Below, piece by piece: positions 17,501-26,100 of a DNA stretch of 64,000 nucleotides. The stretch is taken from the NCBI RefSeq assembly GCF_001553605.1, contig NZ_CP014229.1:1454501-1518500 (forward strand). Reading direction: 5' to 3'. The notes below the pieces were generated by a model, which was given only the letters and a program-made list of their open reading frames with translations, made no database searches and was not told where the DNA came from. Position numbers and translations under genes: made by a program. How positions within the stretch are numbered: position 1 is the stretch's first letter; every line of letters starts with the position of its first letter. The stretch comes from Desulfovibrio fairfieldensis. GTDB taxonomy: Bacteria > Desulfobacterota > Desulfovibrionia > Desulfovibrionales > Desulfovibrionaceae.

Positions 17501-17825
17501 GGCAGGGCGCTGGCTTGAGCGGGGCTGGCCCGAACAGTCGCTTATGGACGAACAGGGCCATGTGCTGCGCATGGATCTGCTGGTGCGCGAATCCTGGGGA
17601 CCGCTGGTCATCGACTATAAAAGCGGCCGCCTCGAAGCGGAGCACATCAGCCAAGTGCGCCGCTATCTGAGCTGCCTCGAACAGAGCGGCGACTACGGCG
17701 GCACGGCGCGCGGCCTGCTGGTCTATCTGGATCAGCGGCGTTTCCAACTGGTGGAAGCGGCGTGGGTTTCGCCTCTGTGCGAGACGTGCGGCGAGCTCCT
17801 GCCGTCGCCGGAGACCGGATTATGA
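14592..17825 (+). CDS. addA: AddA/RecB-like UvrD-family helicase-nuclease
   Basis: The 1077-aa protein would process double-strand DNA ends for recombination. Walker A is ASAGSGKT at residues 9-16. Walker B is VDEFQDTSREQ near 373. Motif V is MTIHKSKGLE near 745, followed by VAFTRARDELH near 805. A C-terminal RecB-type nuclease domain shows LLHFCLEHL and the catalytic core RMDLLV...VIDYKSGR near 995-1015. It starts 13 bp after pfkA and its TGA overlaps the ATG of the partner gene. The call as AddA rather than RecB follows from the AddB-like partner and the absence of RecC/RecD. Confidence 0.9.
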   Translation: MSRLCQVKASAGSGKTYELTRCFLLRLMECGHASGVAASPACALAPEGRQCGWGDILAVTFTNAAAAEMRDRVIRHLKSAALGARAEDIPLDADEARRWVDVIMRDLSALNIRTIDSLLHLIVRAAALELNLHPDFQPVFATEEALAPYLDLFMERAWREDAAMRDLLREACRALVVHGQSKGFLAGEKLLRQLRDLLDDVLLGRFEDLTSEAVLKEKLQEMDEAAVQAAQEFLASAQAAGLRWKKPALGAVEQLSWGQVEKCSSAFASKETAEELFLKNTVVTEATAQAFAAYSAHACRRAGEGSLIVQALRIAPFVRLAHALVAAFLQNQEQEGALPGLLVPRLAREVLEGERGVPEALCRLGTRLTHFLVDEFQDTSREQWQALRPLLEEALSRGGSLTWVGDVKQSIYGWRGGEPELFDAVFDDQGLTRLAPGGERRNLPRNWRSRREVVEHNNRIFAPLENAATAQRVLAALLPGDTPPEVLTTATRRLSRAFAGAAQQCPPKTREGGLVRAEEIQGATQDDLRDCVLERLCDLLRDEIGPRRPWSDVLVLVRGNETARVTAEGLVHEGIPVITENSLLLAEHPLIVQTVALLAFLDNPDDDIAFWTMLTGSIVLEHPQAAELDWEILHGWCAEPGQGPFHLRFRRRWPLIWRNLLAPFHSQSGLMTPYDTVLEWFTRLDVEARFPEARTFLRRFMEVLYSAEEKGLATLSTFLEHWQDKSGEEKVPMPENMNAVRVMTIHKSKGLEAPVVILPWTSFNVRPSGRPVLLERDGLRMAVPNRKALGEIYYEDLARQACENLDLLYVAFTRARDELHIFRTGTPGLDNKSGSLCAALDILWQEAELRLPYSRGTPVECPRNGATDDEICPEPLTEAAVPEQKWRPMQWLPRLKIFRNPLGGFAFKAEDRGSLLHFCLEHLRVTGQAEEDARAALSFGLRNYPLPVPDDPALRDSLAGALAWFASQPEAGRWLERGWPEQSLMDEQGHVLRMDLLVRESWGPLVIDYKSGRLEAEHISQVRRYLSCLEQSGDYGGTARGLLVYLDQRRFQLVEAAWVSPLCETCGELLPSPETGL

Positions 17826-20767
17826 ACGGTTCGCCCTTTCTGATTTTTCCCTGGCAGCGGCCTTTTCTGCCCGATCTGAAAGCCGTGCTGGAAGATTGCA
17901 GCGGCGGCCGTTCCGGTTCCGCGCTGCTGATTGTGCCGCATAACCGCCCCTGGCGTTATCTTTTGCAGCTCTATGCCAAAGAGAGAAAGCCGCGCCTGCT
18001 GCCGAAGGTTCTCACCCTGGCTGATATGGTCAAGGTCTGGCGGGCCGGCACCAGCGACGTGCCCCTGCATACGGCCAACATGCTGGACCGCGTGGCTTTG
18101 CTGCACGGCTGCGTGCAGAACCTGACCGAGGATGACGCGGCTCTTTCCGCCCGGTTCGCGCGCATGGACATGGCGCTTTTTCTGCCTTGGGGCCTGCGCT
18201 TGGCCGCCCTGCTGGAAGAAATGCTCGGCCAGGGCCTGGAAACCGCGGACCTGGCCTATGTGGAGAATGAAGTGGCCGCGCCCGCGGCGGCTCTGCTGGG
18301 AGCCCTGGGGCGGATCGGCCGCGCCTATCTGGCGGCCCTGAACGAACGCCGATGGACCACGCCGGGGCTGGATCAGTACATGGCCAGCCGCCAGGCTTCA
18401 CATATTCCGCCTCTGCTCGTGCCCGGTGCCGAAAGGCCGGTGCTGGTGGCGGGATTTTCCGTGCTGAGCGGTACGGAGGATGTGCTGCTGCGCTCGCTCT
18501 GGCGGGCCGGAGCGCATATCTGCCTGCATACTGATCCTGCCTTGGCCGGAAATGAACCAGCGCACTGGGCCTGCGCCGAACACGCGGCTTGGCTGCGTCG
18601 CTGGCAGGCCAGGGCCAAACCGGCTGTGGAGCCCGCCGCGCTGGAAGCGGCGCACAAGCCACGTCTGTCCTTTTTCGCCGGTTATGACTGCCATTCACAG
18701 CTTCAGGCCATGCGTGACACGCTGGAAAAGGATACGAAGACGAACGGCCGCATGCCCTCCACCGCCGTGTTGCTCACAGACAGCGCCCTGCTCATGCCAG
18801 TGCTGCACCATCTGCCGGACAAGGACGTCAACGTATCCATGGGTTATCCTCTGACCCGCTCGCCCCTCAACCGCCTGCTGGACGCTCTGCTGCGCCTGCA
18901 GGAGAGACGGTCCGAGGATGGGCGCTATTACTGGCGTACCTTGCTGCAATGCCTGCGGCACCCCTATCTGAATATGCTGCGGATAGAGGACGAGAGCGGC
19001 CGAACGCTCTTTTTACGCGACGCCTTGCGCCGCCTGGAAGCTCTAGTCCGCACGGGCAACCGTTTTGTGGATCCGGCGGCTCTGGCCGACGAATGCCGCG
19101 CCGCTCTGCCCGCCCCGCTGGACACGTTGCTCTCCCAGTGCCTGGCCATCACGGTGGAAGCCTTGGCCGCCGCCCGCAGCACGGAAGATATAGCCGAATG
19201 CCTGCACGGCATCTGCGACTTTCTGTTGGCCTACGGCGGCGATATGTGGCGGCATTTTCCTCTGGACGCGGAGGCCATGTTCCGTCTCATGCGCCACGCC
19301 GCGCCCATCTTGCGTGAAACCTGTCTTGCACAGACCCCTTTTCCTCCGGCCGTACTGCACGGCATCACCCGACAGGTACTGGAACAGGAGCGCGTGCCCT
19401 TTGAGGCCGAACCGCTCACAGGCCTGCAGGTGCTCGGCATGCTGGAAACCCGCCTGCTGCATTTTGAGCGAGTGCTGATCGTGGACGCCACGGACGACAA
19501 GCTGCCCGGCAATCCGGCCCAGGACCCACTGCTGCCGGATTCCCTGCGCCAGGTCCTCGGCTTGCCCGACGCCCGGCGGCGCGAGCGTACGGCGGCGCAT
19601 ACCCTCTATCGCCTGTGCGCCGGGGCGGAGGAAGTTCATTTTTTCTGGCAGGAAGGCATCACCCGCTCCGCCCTTTTTGACGGCAAAAAAAGCCGCAGCC
19701 GCTTTGTGGAGCAACTGATCTGGGAGGAGGAACAACGCCGGGGAGCGCTGCTCACGCCCGGAGAGGAGCCTCTGGCCGGGGCACGTTGTACGGTGCGCGC
19801 CAGTCAGGTCTTGCCCAAAAGCCTGCCGCGCGGCGCGGGCCTGGACACGGCCTTGCAACATCTCTTGCGCGAGCCGCTTTCCGCCACCCGGCTGGATGTC
19901 TATCTGCAATGCCCCCTGCGCTTCGCCTGGCAATATCTCTGCCGTCTCGCGCCCCAGCGGGAGATCAACGAGGGCGATGATCCGGCGGCGGTGGGAATAT
20001 GCATTCATAATACCCTGCGCGCGCTGTACGAGCCCTATCTGCACAAGGAAGTAAGGCGGGGCGATATCTCCATGGAAACCGTGCGGGCCCGCTTTTACGA
20101 AACTCTGGAAGCGGCGGACCTGCGCCGGCTTTTGCCCGCGGACAGTTGCCTGATGCTGGAAACAGCCGCGCCGTTAAGGCTGGAACGCTTTCTGGCGCGG
20201 CAGCCCGAAAGCGCGCTGATCCTGGCTCTGGAAGAAAAACTGAACGTGGATCTGGACCTCAACGGACAACGCTATGCCTTTACCGGCACCCTGGACCGCC
20301 TGGACCGGCGCGACGGCCTGCTGTATGTACTGGATTATAAGACCGGCACCATCAAACGCCATGACGGCAGCCTCTGGACCGACGCACCCTTCTTCGAAAG
20401 AGTGGCCCAGGCCTGCTCTGTCCCGGGAATAAAAGCGCAAACAGCCATGGGGGAAGATCCCATGTCGGCACTGTTTGAGGAGTTGCGCCAACGCCTGCCC
20501 AGCCTGCAACTGCCCTGCTACCTGTCCATGATCAAGGCAAAAAATATGGGCGCTCCCGGCGATGCGGCCCTGGCCGAACTCAAGGAAGACGGGGCGGAAA
20601 TTCCCCTGTTCGGCGGCCTTGCGGAAGAAGACCTGACGGCTGCCCTTGCTTATTGCGATCTCAGCCTGGCCTTGGTCCTGCGCCATTTGGAAAGCGCCCC
20701 GCACTTCGCGGCCCGGCCGGACCGGCATTGCGCCTGGTGCCCCTATGCCGGTTTGTGCATGGCCTGA
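17822..20767 (+). CDS. addB: AddB-like PD-(D/E)XK nuclease with iron-sulfur cysteines
   Basis: The 981-aa protein starts at the ATG overlapping the addA stop (ATGA). The C-terminal nuclease domain has the strand-turn-strand FTGTLDRLDR and VLDYKTG. Its cysteines are spread as CPLRFAW near residue 697 and CAWCPYAGLCMA at the very end, the one-plus-three arrangement that holds a 4Fe-4S cluster in AddB nucleases. No intact Walker A is visible at the N-terminus, so the helicase half is probably non-catalytic. With AddA it would form the end-resection complex. Confidence 0.87.
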   Translation: MNGSPFLIFPWQRPFLPDLKAVLEDCSGGRSGSALLIVPHNRPWRYLLQLYAKERKPRLLPKVLTLADMVKVWRAGTSDVPLHTANMLDRVALLHGCVQNLTEDDAALSARFARMDMALFLPWGLRLAALLEEMLGQGLETADLAYVENEVAAPAAALLGALGRIGRAYLAALNERRWTTPGLDQYMASRQASHIPPLLVPGAERPVLVAGFSVLSGTEDVLLRSLWRAGAHICLHTDPALAGNEPAHWACAEHAAWLRRWQARAKPAVEPAALEAAHKPRLSFFAGYDCHSQLQAMRDTLEKDTKTNGRMPSTAVLLTDSALLMPVLHHLPDKDVNVSMGYPLTRSPLNRLLDALLRLQERRSEDGRYYWRTLLQCLRHPYLNMLRIEDESGRTLFLRDALRRLEALVRTGNRFVDPAALADECRAALPAPLDTLLSQCLAITVEALAAARSTEDIAECLHGICDFLLAYGGDMWRHFPLDAEAMFRLMRHAAPILRETCLAQTPFPPAVLHGITRQVLEQERVPFEAEPLTGLQVLGMLETRLLHFERVLIVDATDDKLPGNPAQDPLLPDSLRQVLGLPDARRRERTAAHTLYRLCAGAEEVHFFWQEGITRSALFDGKKSRSRFVEQLIWEEEQRRGALLTPGEEPLAGARCTVRASQVLPKSLPRGAGLDTALQHLLREPLSATRLDVYLQCPLRFAWQYLCRLAPQREINEGDDPAAVGICIHNTLRALYEPYLHKEVRRGDISMETVRARFYETLEAADLRRLLPADSCLMLETAAPLRLERFLARQPESALILALEEKLNVDLDLNGQRYAFTGTLDRLDRRDGLLYVLDYKTGTIKRHDGSLWTDAPFFERVAQACSVPGIKAQTAMGEDPMSALFEELRQRLPSLQLPCYLSMIKAKNMGAPGDAALAELKEDGAEIPLFGGLAEEDLTAALAYCDLSLALVLRHLESAPHFAARPDRHCAWCPYAGLCMA

Positions 20768-20802
20768 ATCACGCAGCGTGAAAATCCGTTTGCAATGATG
20801 GA

Positions 20803-21228
20803 TTGCTTCTGCCGGCTGCCTTGCTTTTTCATAATCAGGCTTTACCCTTGCTGACGTCACGGCATAAAAAAGACAACATTCCGCGCAACTGCGCTCCCCT
20901 TTTTGAACTTTGTGAAAATATCCGCGAAACCAGCGGGAGACATTTTTTCGACATCACTCAAAAGGTCAGGCAGCGCCCGCGCTTGAATATAAATCAGATC
21001 ATCTTTGTTTCCCACGGCTATGGAGAGATCACGGCCTCTTTCAATCTGCAAACCGATCTGAACGAATACTGGGATATCTCATATTCATTCGATGGATATA
21101 CGAAAGAAAACCTTGTTGATTCGGTTATGGAGAGTCTGATGGAGCATAGAAAATCATGTAAAACGATGAAGGTGGCACATTTTTGTGAAGAACCCGCTGT
21201 TGAAAACAGCTTTTCCTGTTATAGTTAG
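20803..21228 (+). pseudogene. doubtful ORF or gene remnant, AT-richer than neighbours
   Basis: An open frame of ~141 codons lies after addB with no ATG in its first two thirds; only TTG starts and no clear ribosome site exist. The C-terminal ~100 residues look protein-like (INQIIFVSHGYG, ENLVDSVMESLMEHRK) and the segment 20870-21180 is noticeably AT-richer than adjacent genes. This suggests a short foreign gene that has lost its beginning, or chance. No family is recognised. Confidence 0.35.
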
Positions 21229-21351
21229 TAAGTCGCTGCATTTCGCAGTGGACCGAATAGCGCGGCATTGCCCCACCCGGCATAAAAAAAATGCCGCTTT
21301 CCGGCGCATCTTATTGCGTCTTGTGACTTTTCCCGCTATGCTTTCTGCCAG

Positions 21352-21435
21352 ATGGTTGGGGATAACCGTCCCATGCCGACCGGGGGGGTCGGCGGCGGTA
21401 ACCCCGCACTGGTTCAAGACGGAGGTCTTGTCATA
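21352..21435 (+). promoter_or_regulatory. structured leader before the nitronate monooxygenase gene
   Basis: Three helices can be drawn: GCCGACC/GGTCGGC (21375-21381 with 21387-21393), an enclosing GGGG..ACCG with CGGT..CCCC (21358-21368 with 21396-21405), and CAAGAC/GTCTTG (21415-21420 with 21425-21430) whose 4-base loop holds the GGAG of the Shine-Dalgarno. It is not a riboswitch class I recognise. An in-frame ATG at 21352 means the stretch could alternatively encode a 28-residue N-terminal extension, but that start has no ribosome site. Confidence 0.45.
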
Positions 21436-22602
21436 ATGCCCTTCCCTTCTTTGCAAATCGGCAATCTCACGGCTAAAGTGCCCGTTATCCAGGGCGGCAT
21501 GGGCGTGGGTATCTCTCTTTCCGGCCTTGCGTCGGCGGTCGCCAATCAGGGCGGCATCGGCGTTATTGCCGGAGCCATGATCGGCATGAAAGAACCGGAC
21601 GTGGCCAAAAACCCTCTGGAAGCCAATCTGCGCGCTCTGCGCAATGAAATTATCAAGGCCCGTGAACTTTCCAACGGCATCATCGGCGTCAACGTCATGG
21701 TGGCCCTGACCACCTTCAGCCAGATGGTGCGCACGGCCATTGAAAACAAGGCGGACATCATTTTCTCCGGCGCGGGTCTGCCGCTGGAAATGCCGCGCCA
21801 TTTGCTGCAGCTTTGCGAGGAAAAGAAGGAGGAGTTCAAGACTAAGCTCGTCCCCATTGTTTCCTCGGCCAGAGCCGCCACCGTCATTGCCAAAAAATGG
21901 CTTTCCCGTTTCAATTACCTGCCGGACGCCTTTGTGGTGGAAGGCCCCAAGGCTGGCGGCCATTTGGGCTTCAAACCCGAAGAGATTCAGGATCCCGCCC
22001 ATGCCTTGGAGGTGCTGGTGCCCCAGGTGGTGGATGCGGTTAAGCCCTTTGAGGACCAGTACGGCCGCGCCGTGCCGGTCATTGCCGCAGGCGGCGTCTA
22101 TACCGGCGCGGACATCAAGAGATTCCTGGATCTGGGAGCTGCCGGAGTCCAGATGGGAACGCGCTTTGTGGCTACACATGAATGCGATGCGGACGAGCGC
22201 TTCAAGCAGAGCTATCTTGCGGCCAAACAGGAAGATGTGACCATCATCCGCAGCCCTGTGGGCATGCCGGGCCGTGCCTTGTGCAACGACTTCATCAGCG
22301 CCGCGCGCGAAGGCCTGAAAAAGCCCTTCAAGTGCATCTTCCACTGCGTGAGCACCTGCCAGCAGGAAAAGACCCCGTATTGCATCGCCCAGGCCCTGAT
22401 CAACGCCATGCGCGGCAATCTGGAGCGCGGTTTTGCCTTCTGCGGAGCCAATGTTTTCCGGGTGAACAAGATCATTACCGTGGGCGAACTTATGGATTCC
22501 CTGCAGCACGAATTCGACGAGGCCATGAACTCGTTGAGCAAGAGCGTGCAGAATGTACAGTCCATACTAGGCTACGGCAACAAGGCGGAGCAGACGCTGT
22601 AA
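21436..22602 (+). CDS. nitronate monooxygenase / FabK-like FMN oxidoreductase
   Basis: The 388-aa TIM-barrel flavoprotein has the family start VPVIQGGMGVGIS near residue 17, the phosphate-binding VEGPKAGGHLGF near 172, and AAGGVYTGADI plus GAAGVQMGTRF near 220-240. These fit the 2-nitropropane dioxygenase/FabK superfamily. Whether it oxidises alkyl nitronates or reduces enoyl-ACP cannot be decided by sight. Four cysteines lie near 285-325 (ALCNDF, FHCVSTCQ, YCIAQ). ATG 21436 follows GGAGG with 10-base spacing; the site sits in a hairpin loop. It appears monocistronic, with its own terminator. Confidence 0.85.
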   Translation: MPFPSLQIGNLTAKVPVIQGGMGVGISLSGLASAVANQGGIGVIAGAMIGMKEPDVAKNPLEANLRALRNEIIKARELSNGIIGVNVMVALTTFSQMVRTAIENKADIIFSGAGLPLEMPRHLLQLCEEKKEEFKTKLVPIVSSARAATVIAKKWLSRFNYLPDAFVVEGPKAGGHLGFKPEEIQDPAHALEVLVPQVVDAVKPFEDQYGRAVPVIAAGGVYTGADIKRFLDLGAAGVQMGTRFVATHECDADERFKQSYLAAKQEDVTIIRSPVGMPGRALCNDFISAAREGLKKPFKCIFHCVSTCQQEKTPYCIAQALINAMRGNLERGFAFCGANVFRVNKIITVGELMDSLQHEFDEAMNSLSKSVQNVQSILGYGNKAEQTL

Positions 22603-22620
22603 AACGGATTCGTAATAAGC

Positions 22621-22675
22621 AAAAACCGGCAGGGTGAGCATGATTAAAGAATTTCATGCACCTTGCCGGTTTTTC
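22621..22675 (+). terminator. terminator after the nitronate monooxygenase gene
   Basis: A long hairpin begins 18 bases past the stop codon: AAAAACCGGCAGGGTG pairs with CACCTTGCCGGTTTTT (one G-T), and an inner GCATGA/TCATGC pair extends it. The trailing T run completes an intrinsic terminator. Confidence 0.88.
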
Positions 22676-22927
22676 ATTTTTGTGTCATCTGTCAGACAAC
22701 AGTGCAATTTCAAAGTGAAATTGTTCTTGCGGCCGGGTAAGCAGACACCCGCCGCGTAGGCGTAGCGTAATTTATTTGCGCTATAAGCGACGATCGGCAA
22801 TGTAAGACGCCGTGGTACCCTGGGATTGCAGGGGCACCACGGCGTTTTGTGAGCAGCTTCGGCACGCCGGTCTTTTCAGTTCTTCTAGGCCAATGGCGCG
22901 ACCGGTTCAACCTGAAAATGTTCAGGC
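22676..22927. repeat. intergenic region with palindromes and a shared inverted segment
   Basis: Between two convergent genes there is a palindrome CAATTTCAAAGTGAAATTG (22705-22723), a segment GCGTAATTTATTTGCGCT (22765-22782) whose exact reverse complement is at 27598-27615, and a hairpin ACGCCGTGGT/ACCACGGCGT (22807-22816 with 22836-22845) that may end lolA transcripts. The palindrome is the same motif as in repeat R5 (41080-41224). No gene is seen. Confidence 0.6.
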
Positions 22928-23608
22928 TTACTTGAACAATTCCCGTTCCGGCACGTCATGGTCGATACGGTCCTCCACCTCAATACCCTTGGGCGGTGTA
23001 AAGCTGAAATCCGAGGCCTTGAGTCGCACGTCGGGCTTGAAGGAAGTAAAACGCACCTCATTGGTGTTGCCGTAAAAATCCACGATGCTGGCCCGGCGGA
23101 TGTAACCATTGCCCGGTTCCACCCAGATTAGGGCCTCCACCATCTGCGGAGCGGGTTCCTTGGGGTAGAGGCGCAACTTGTCCAGACCTTGTTCGCTGCC
23201 TTCGGGCTTGACGTCAAAATCCTTAGTCAGCGCCGCCTGGCCGGTGATCACCTGAATGATGCTGCGCGAATCCCGCACAAGGCTGGGCGGATAGCGGTAG
23301 GCCACTTCTTCATCCGGCAGATAATCCCAGATTTCCTTGGCCGTGACCACCAGGGTTTCCTCATGGGGTTTGGCGGTCTGCCAGCGGATCAACAGGGGTT
23401 TCTGAAACAAGAGGCTGCCCTGCCGCCGCTCCACCGAGCCGCTTTCCTTATGGGTGAGAGTCTGCTCAAAATCCGCTGAAAAGGAGTTCAGGGTCTCGTA
23501 GCGCTGCTGGATGACGGCGGCCAGATCCGCCGCATTGGCGGCGGGAGTCAGCCAGAGCAAGGCGCAGAGGGCCGTGGCCGCCGCAATGAACATGCCGGAT
23601 ATACGCAT
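22928..23608 (-). CDS. lolA: outer-membrane lipoprotein carrier protein LolA
   Basis: The 226-aa periplasmic chaperone ferries lipoproteins from the LolCDE exporter to the outer membrane. A signal peptide covers residues 1-26 (TPAANA then ADLA). The mature protein shows the family pattern SFSADFEQTLTH, RQGSLLFQKPLLIRW and KEIWDYLPDEEVAYRY, with a late TNEVRFTSFKPD. It follows ftsK by 26 bp on the same strand, a common pairing in proteobacteria. No lolB is nearby. Confidence 0.93.
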   Translation of the reverse strand: MRISGMFIAAATALCALLWLTPAANAADLAAVIQQRYETLNSFSADFEQTLTHKESGSVERRQGSLLFQKPLLIRWQTAKPHEETLVVTAKEIWDYLPDEEVAYRYPPSLVRDSRSIIQVITGQAALTKDFDVKPEGSEQGLDKLRLYPKEPAPQMVEALIWVEPGNGYIRRASIVDFYGNTNEVRFTSFKPDVRLKASDFSFTPPKGIEVEDRIDHDVPERELFK

Positions 23609-23634
23609 GGAACCTCCGCTGAAACGTCAGCTCG

Positions 23635-26100
23635 TTATCTGACCACGGGCCGGGGCTTGCTGCCGTCGGCCGGGCCGATGATGCCGTCCTGCTCCAGTTG
23701 TTCCACCAGACGGGCGGCACGATTGAAACCGATTTTGAAACGCCGCTGCACCAGAGATATGGATGCCCGGCCCTGTTCGCTGACAAAGGCCTGCACTTCA
23801 GGGTACAGCGGGTCCTGGGCCGCGTCGCCGCCGCCCACGCCCTGGCCCGTGGCGGTTTCCACGCCCCACTGGGCGAAGTCCACCTGGTAAGAGGGGCTCA
23901 GATGCCGCTTCCAGTGGGCCACCACGGACTGTACTTCCTCATCGCTCAAAAAAGGCCCGTGCAGGCGCTGCAACCGGCCGCCGCTGGGTTTGAAGAGCAT
24001 GTCGCCCCTGCCCAGCAGATGTTCCGCGCCCACCTGATCCAGAATGGTGCGCGAGTCGTGCTTGGACGTGACCTGGAAAGAAATGCGGCAAGGGAAGTTG
24101 GCCTTGATCAGACCGGTGACCACATCCACGCTGGGACGCTGGGTAGCCAGAATCATGTGAATACCCGCCGCGCGCGCCAGCTGGGCCAGACGCACGATAC
24201 TGGTTTCCACCTCACGGGCGGCAGTCATCATCAGGTCCGCCAGCTCGTCGATGACAACAACCAAATAGGGTAAGGGCTCCAGATCCGCGAAATCCGGCGG
24301 CAGTTCATTCTTGAAGGCCGCCAGCTTCTGGTTGAAGCCTGCCACATTTCGCACGCCCAGGCGGGCCATGGCCTCATAGCGGCGGTCCATTTCATGCACG
24401 GCCCAGTCCAAAGCGTTCTTGGCCTCGGCCATTTCCGTGACCACGGGGTGCACCAGATGCGGCTCATCAGCGTAAACCGCCATCTCGATGCGCTTGGGGT
24501 CCACCAGCAAAAGGCGCATATCCTGAGGCTGGGTGCGATACAGCAGGCTGATCAGAATGCCGTTGAGGCAGACGCTTTTGCCCGCGCCCGTGGCTCCGGC
24601 CACCAGCAGATGCGGCATGCGGGTCAGATCGGCCATGAAAGGCTTGCCTGCAATGTCCTTGCCGAGAATCATGGTCAGCGGCCCGCATCCCTTGCGAAAA
24701 GGTTCGGAGGCGGCCAGTTCACGGAAATTGACGGTCTCGCGATTGTCGTTGGGGATTTCAATGCCCACGGTGTCCGAACCGGGAATGGGGGCCTGTATAC
24801 GCACGGCCATGGCCTTGAGCGCCAGGGCCAGATCGTCACTGAGATTGGCGATGCGGCTGACGCGGACGCCTGGGGCCGGGCGCACCTCATACATGGTCAC
24901 CACGGGTCCGGGCGTAATACGCACCAGCTCGCCTTGAATGTCGAAATCCTTAAGGCAGGCCATCAAGGCCTTGCCTTTGCCTTCGCGGTCCTCACGGCTG
25001 CCGCTGTGAGCGGCCTTGGGAGGCGGCGTCAACAGATCCAGAGCGGGCAACGGCACCGGGGCTTTTTTGCCCAATGCGGCGGAGATCAGATTGTCCCAGA
25101 CACGTTTCTCGGGCGCGGCCTCACCCTTTACGCTTGCCGCCTTGTCCGCCTGAACGGGCTGGCGAACTTCAGGAGCGGCGGGCGCGCTCTCCTCAGGCGC
25201 GGCTTCCGGTTCTTTTTCCGGGTTCGCCGCCGTGGAGACAAGGGGCGCGCCGCTCAAGTCCTCGGCCACGGCAAAGGGATCGTCGCTGTCGGCATCCACG
25301 GGCACAGCGGATACGGCAGGCTCGGCTTTGCCTGCCCCGCTCTTGGCGGAACGCTTTTCCTCGTAGACCTCGGGCAGTGAATCCGCCGTGGGACGGATAT
25401 CTCCCAGTTTATCCCGCCATTGGGTCAGAAAGCTCCATTGCGGCAGGCGCAACCCGGGCAGTTTCCAGGCTGAGCGGGGCATTTCAGGTTCAGAATTTTT
25501 TTCAGCACTCTTGAACCTGCCGTCAATACGTTTGCCAAGCTGACCACGCAACCAATGCCCGAAACGCGCGGCCAGGCTGAACCAGGAGATATTGCAGGCC
25601 AGTTGCAAACCCACCAGCAGGACGAACAGCCATAAGAGGGCCGAACCGCCGGGGCTCAGATAACGGCTGGCATTGTCGTGCAGGGCGCTGCCCACCATGC
25701 CGCCGCCCCAGAGATCGCCCAGTGAGAGATCCCAGGCCGCGCCCATGACCAGCAGGCAGATTGTCAGCAGGAAAAAACCACACCAGCGCCACCAGTGCAG
25801 GGCATAGGCAGGAGAAACATAAGCCGCTCCCAGCGCGCCGAAGACCAGCGGCCAGAGAAAGGCGGCCACGCCGAAGACATCATTGAGAAAACCCGCCGCG
25901 TAGGCACCGAACAATCCGGCTTTGTTCTGCACTTCCACGGAGCCGCTGACCACGTGATTGAGGCTGGGATCATTGGCGTCGAAGCTGGCAAGACTGAGCA
26001 GCAACAACAATGCCCAGAAGAGCAAAAAAAGGCCGAACAGTTCACGGCTGAATTTGTGGGCGTCCGTAGGGCTACCCTCCCGGACAAAGGACGGCTGCAA
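23635..26100 (-). CDS. ftsK: DNA translocase FtsK/SpoIIIE
   Basis: The 821-aa septal motor pumps chromosome ends during division. About four membrane helices fill residues 20-190, followed by a charged, Ala/Pro/Glu-rich linker (~200-360). The motor has Walker A GATGAGKSVCLNG near 500 and VVIDELADLMM near 615. The C-terminal gamma winged helix (~755-815) shows RRFKIGFNRAARLVEQ. The start is taken as the TTG directly abutting the efp stop; no ATG is available before the first membrane helix. XerC, the tyrosine recombinase FtsK could act with, is at 43692. Confidence 0.93.
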   Translation of the reverse strand: MQPSFVREGSPTDAHKFSRELFGLFLLFWALLLLLSLASFDANDPSLNHVVSGSVEVQNKAGLFGAYAAGFLNDVFGVAAFLWPLVFGALGAAYVSPAYALHWWRWCGFFLLTICLLVMGAAWDLSLGDLWGGGMVGSALHDNASRYLSPGGSALLWLFVLLVGLQLACNISWFSLAARFGHWLRGQLGKRIDGRFKSAEKNSEPEMPRSAWKLPGLRLPQWSFLTQWRDKLGDIRPTADSLPEVYEEKRSAKSGAGKAEPAVSAVPVDADSDDPFAVAEDLSGAPLVSTAANPEKEPEAAPEESAPAAPEVRQPVQADKAASVKGEAAPEKRVWDNLISAALGKKAPVPLPALDLLTPPPKAAHSGSREDREGKGKALMACLKDFDIQGELVRITPGPVVTMYEVRPAPGVRVSRIANLSDDLALALKAMAVRIQAPIPGSDTVGIEIPNDNRETVNFRELAASEPFRKGCGPLTMILGKDIAGKPFMADLTRMPHLLVAGATGAGKSVCLNGILISLLYRTQPQDMRLLLVDPKRIEMAVYADEPHLVHPVVTEMAEAKNALDWAVHEMDRRYEAMARLGVRNVAGFNQKLAAFKNELPPDFADLEPLPYLVVVIDELADLMMTAAREVETSIVRLAQLARAAGIHMILATQRPSVDVVTGLIKANFPCRISFQVTSKHDSRTILDQVGAEHLLGRGDMLFKPSGGRLQRLHGPFLSDEEVQSVVAHWKRHLSPSYQVDFAQWGVETATGQGVGGGDAAQDPLYPEVQAFVSEQGRASISLVQRRFKIGFNRAARLVEQLEQDGIIGPADGSKPRPVVR

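Noticed and set aside
14592-20767. defence-system helicase/nuclease pair
   Set aside because: The motifs and order are those of AddA and AddB, a normal recombination complex; no restriction, toxin or other defence gene is next to them.
21185-21436. 83-codon plus-strand frame before the NMO gene
   Set aside because: It overlaps the structured leader in another frame, has no ribosome site and an arbitrary composition.
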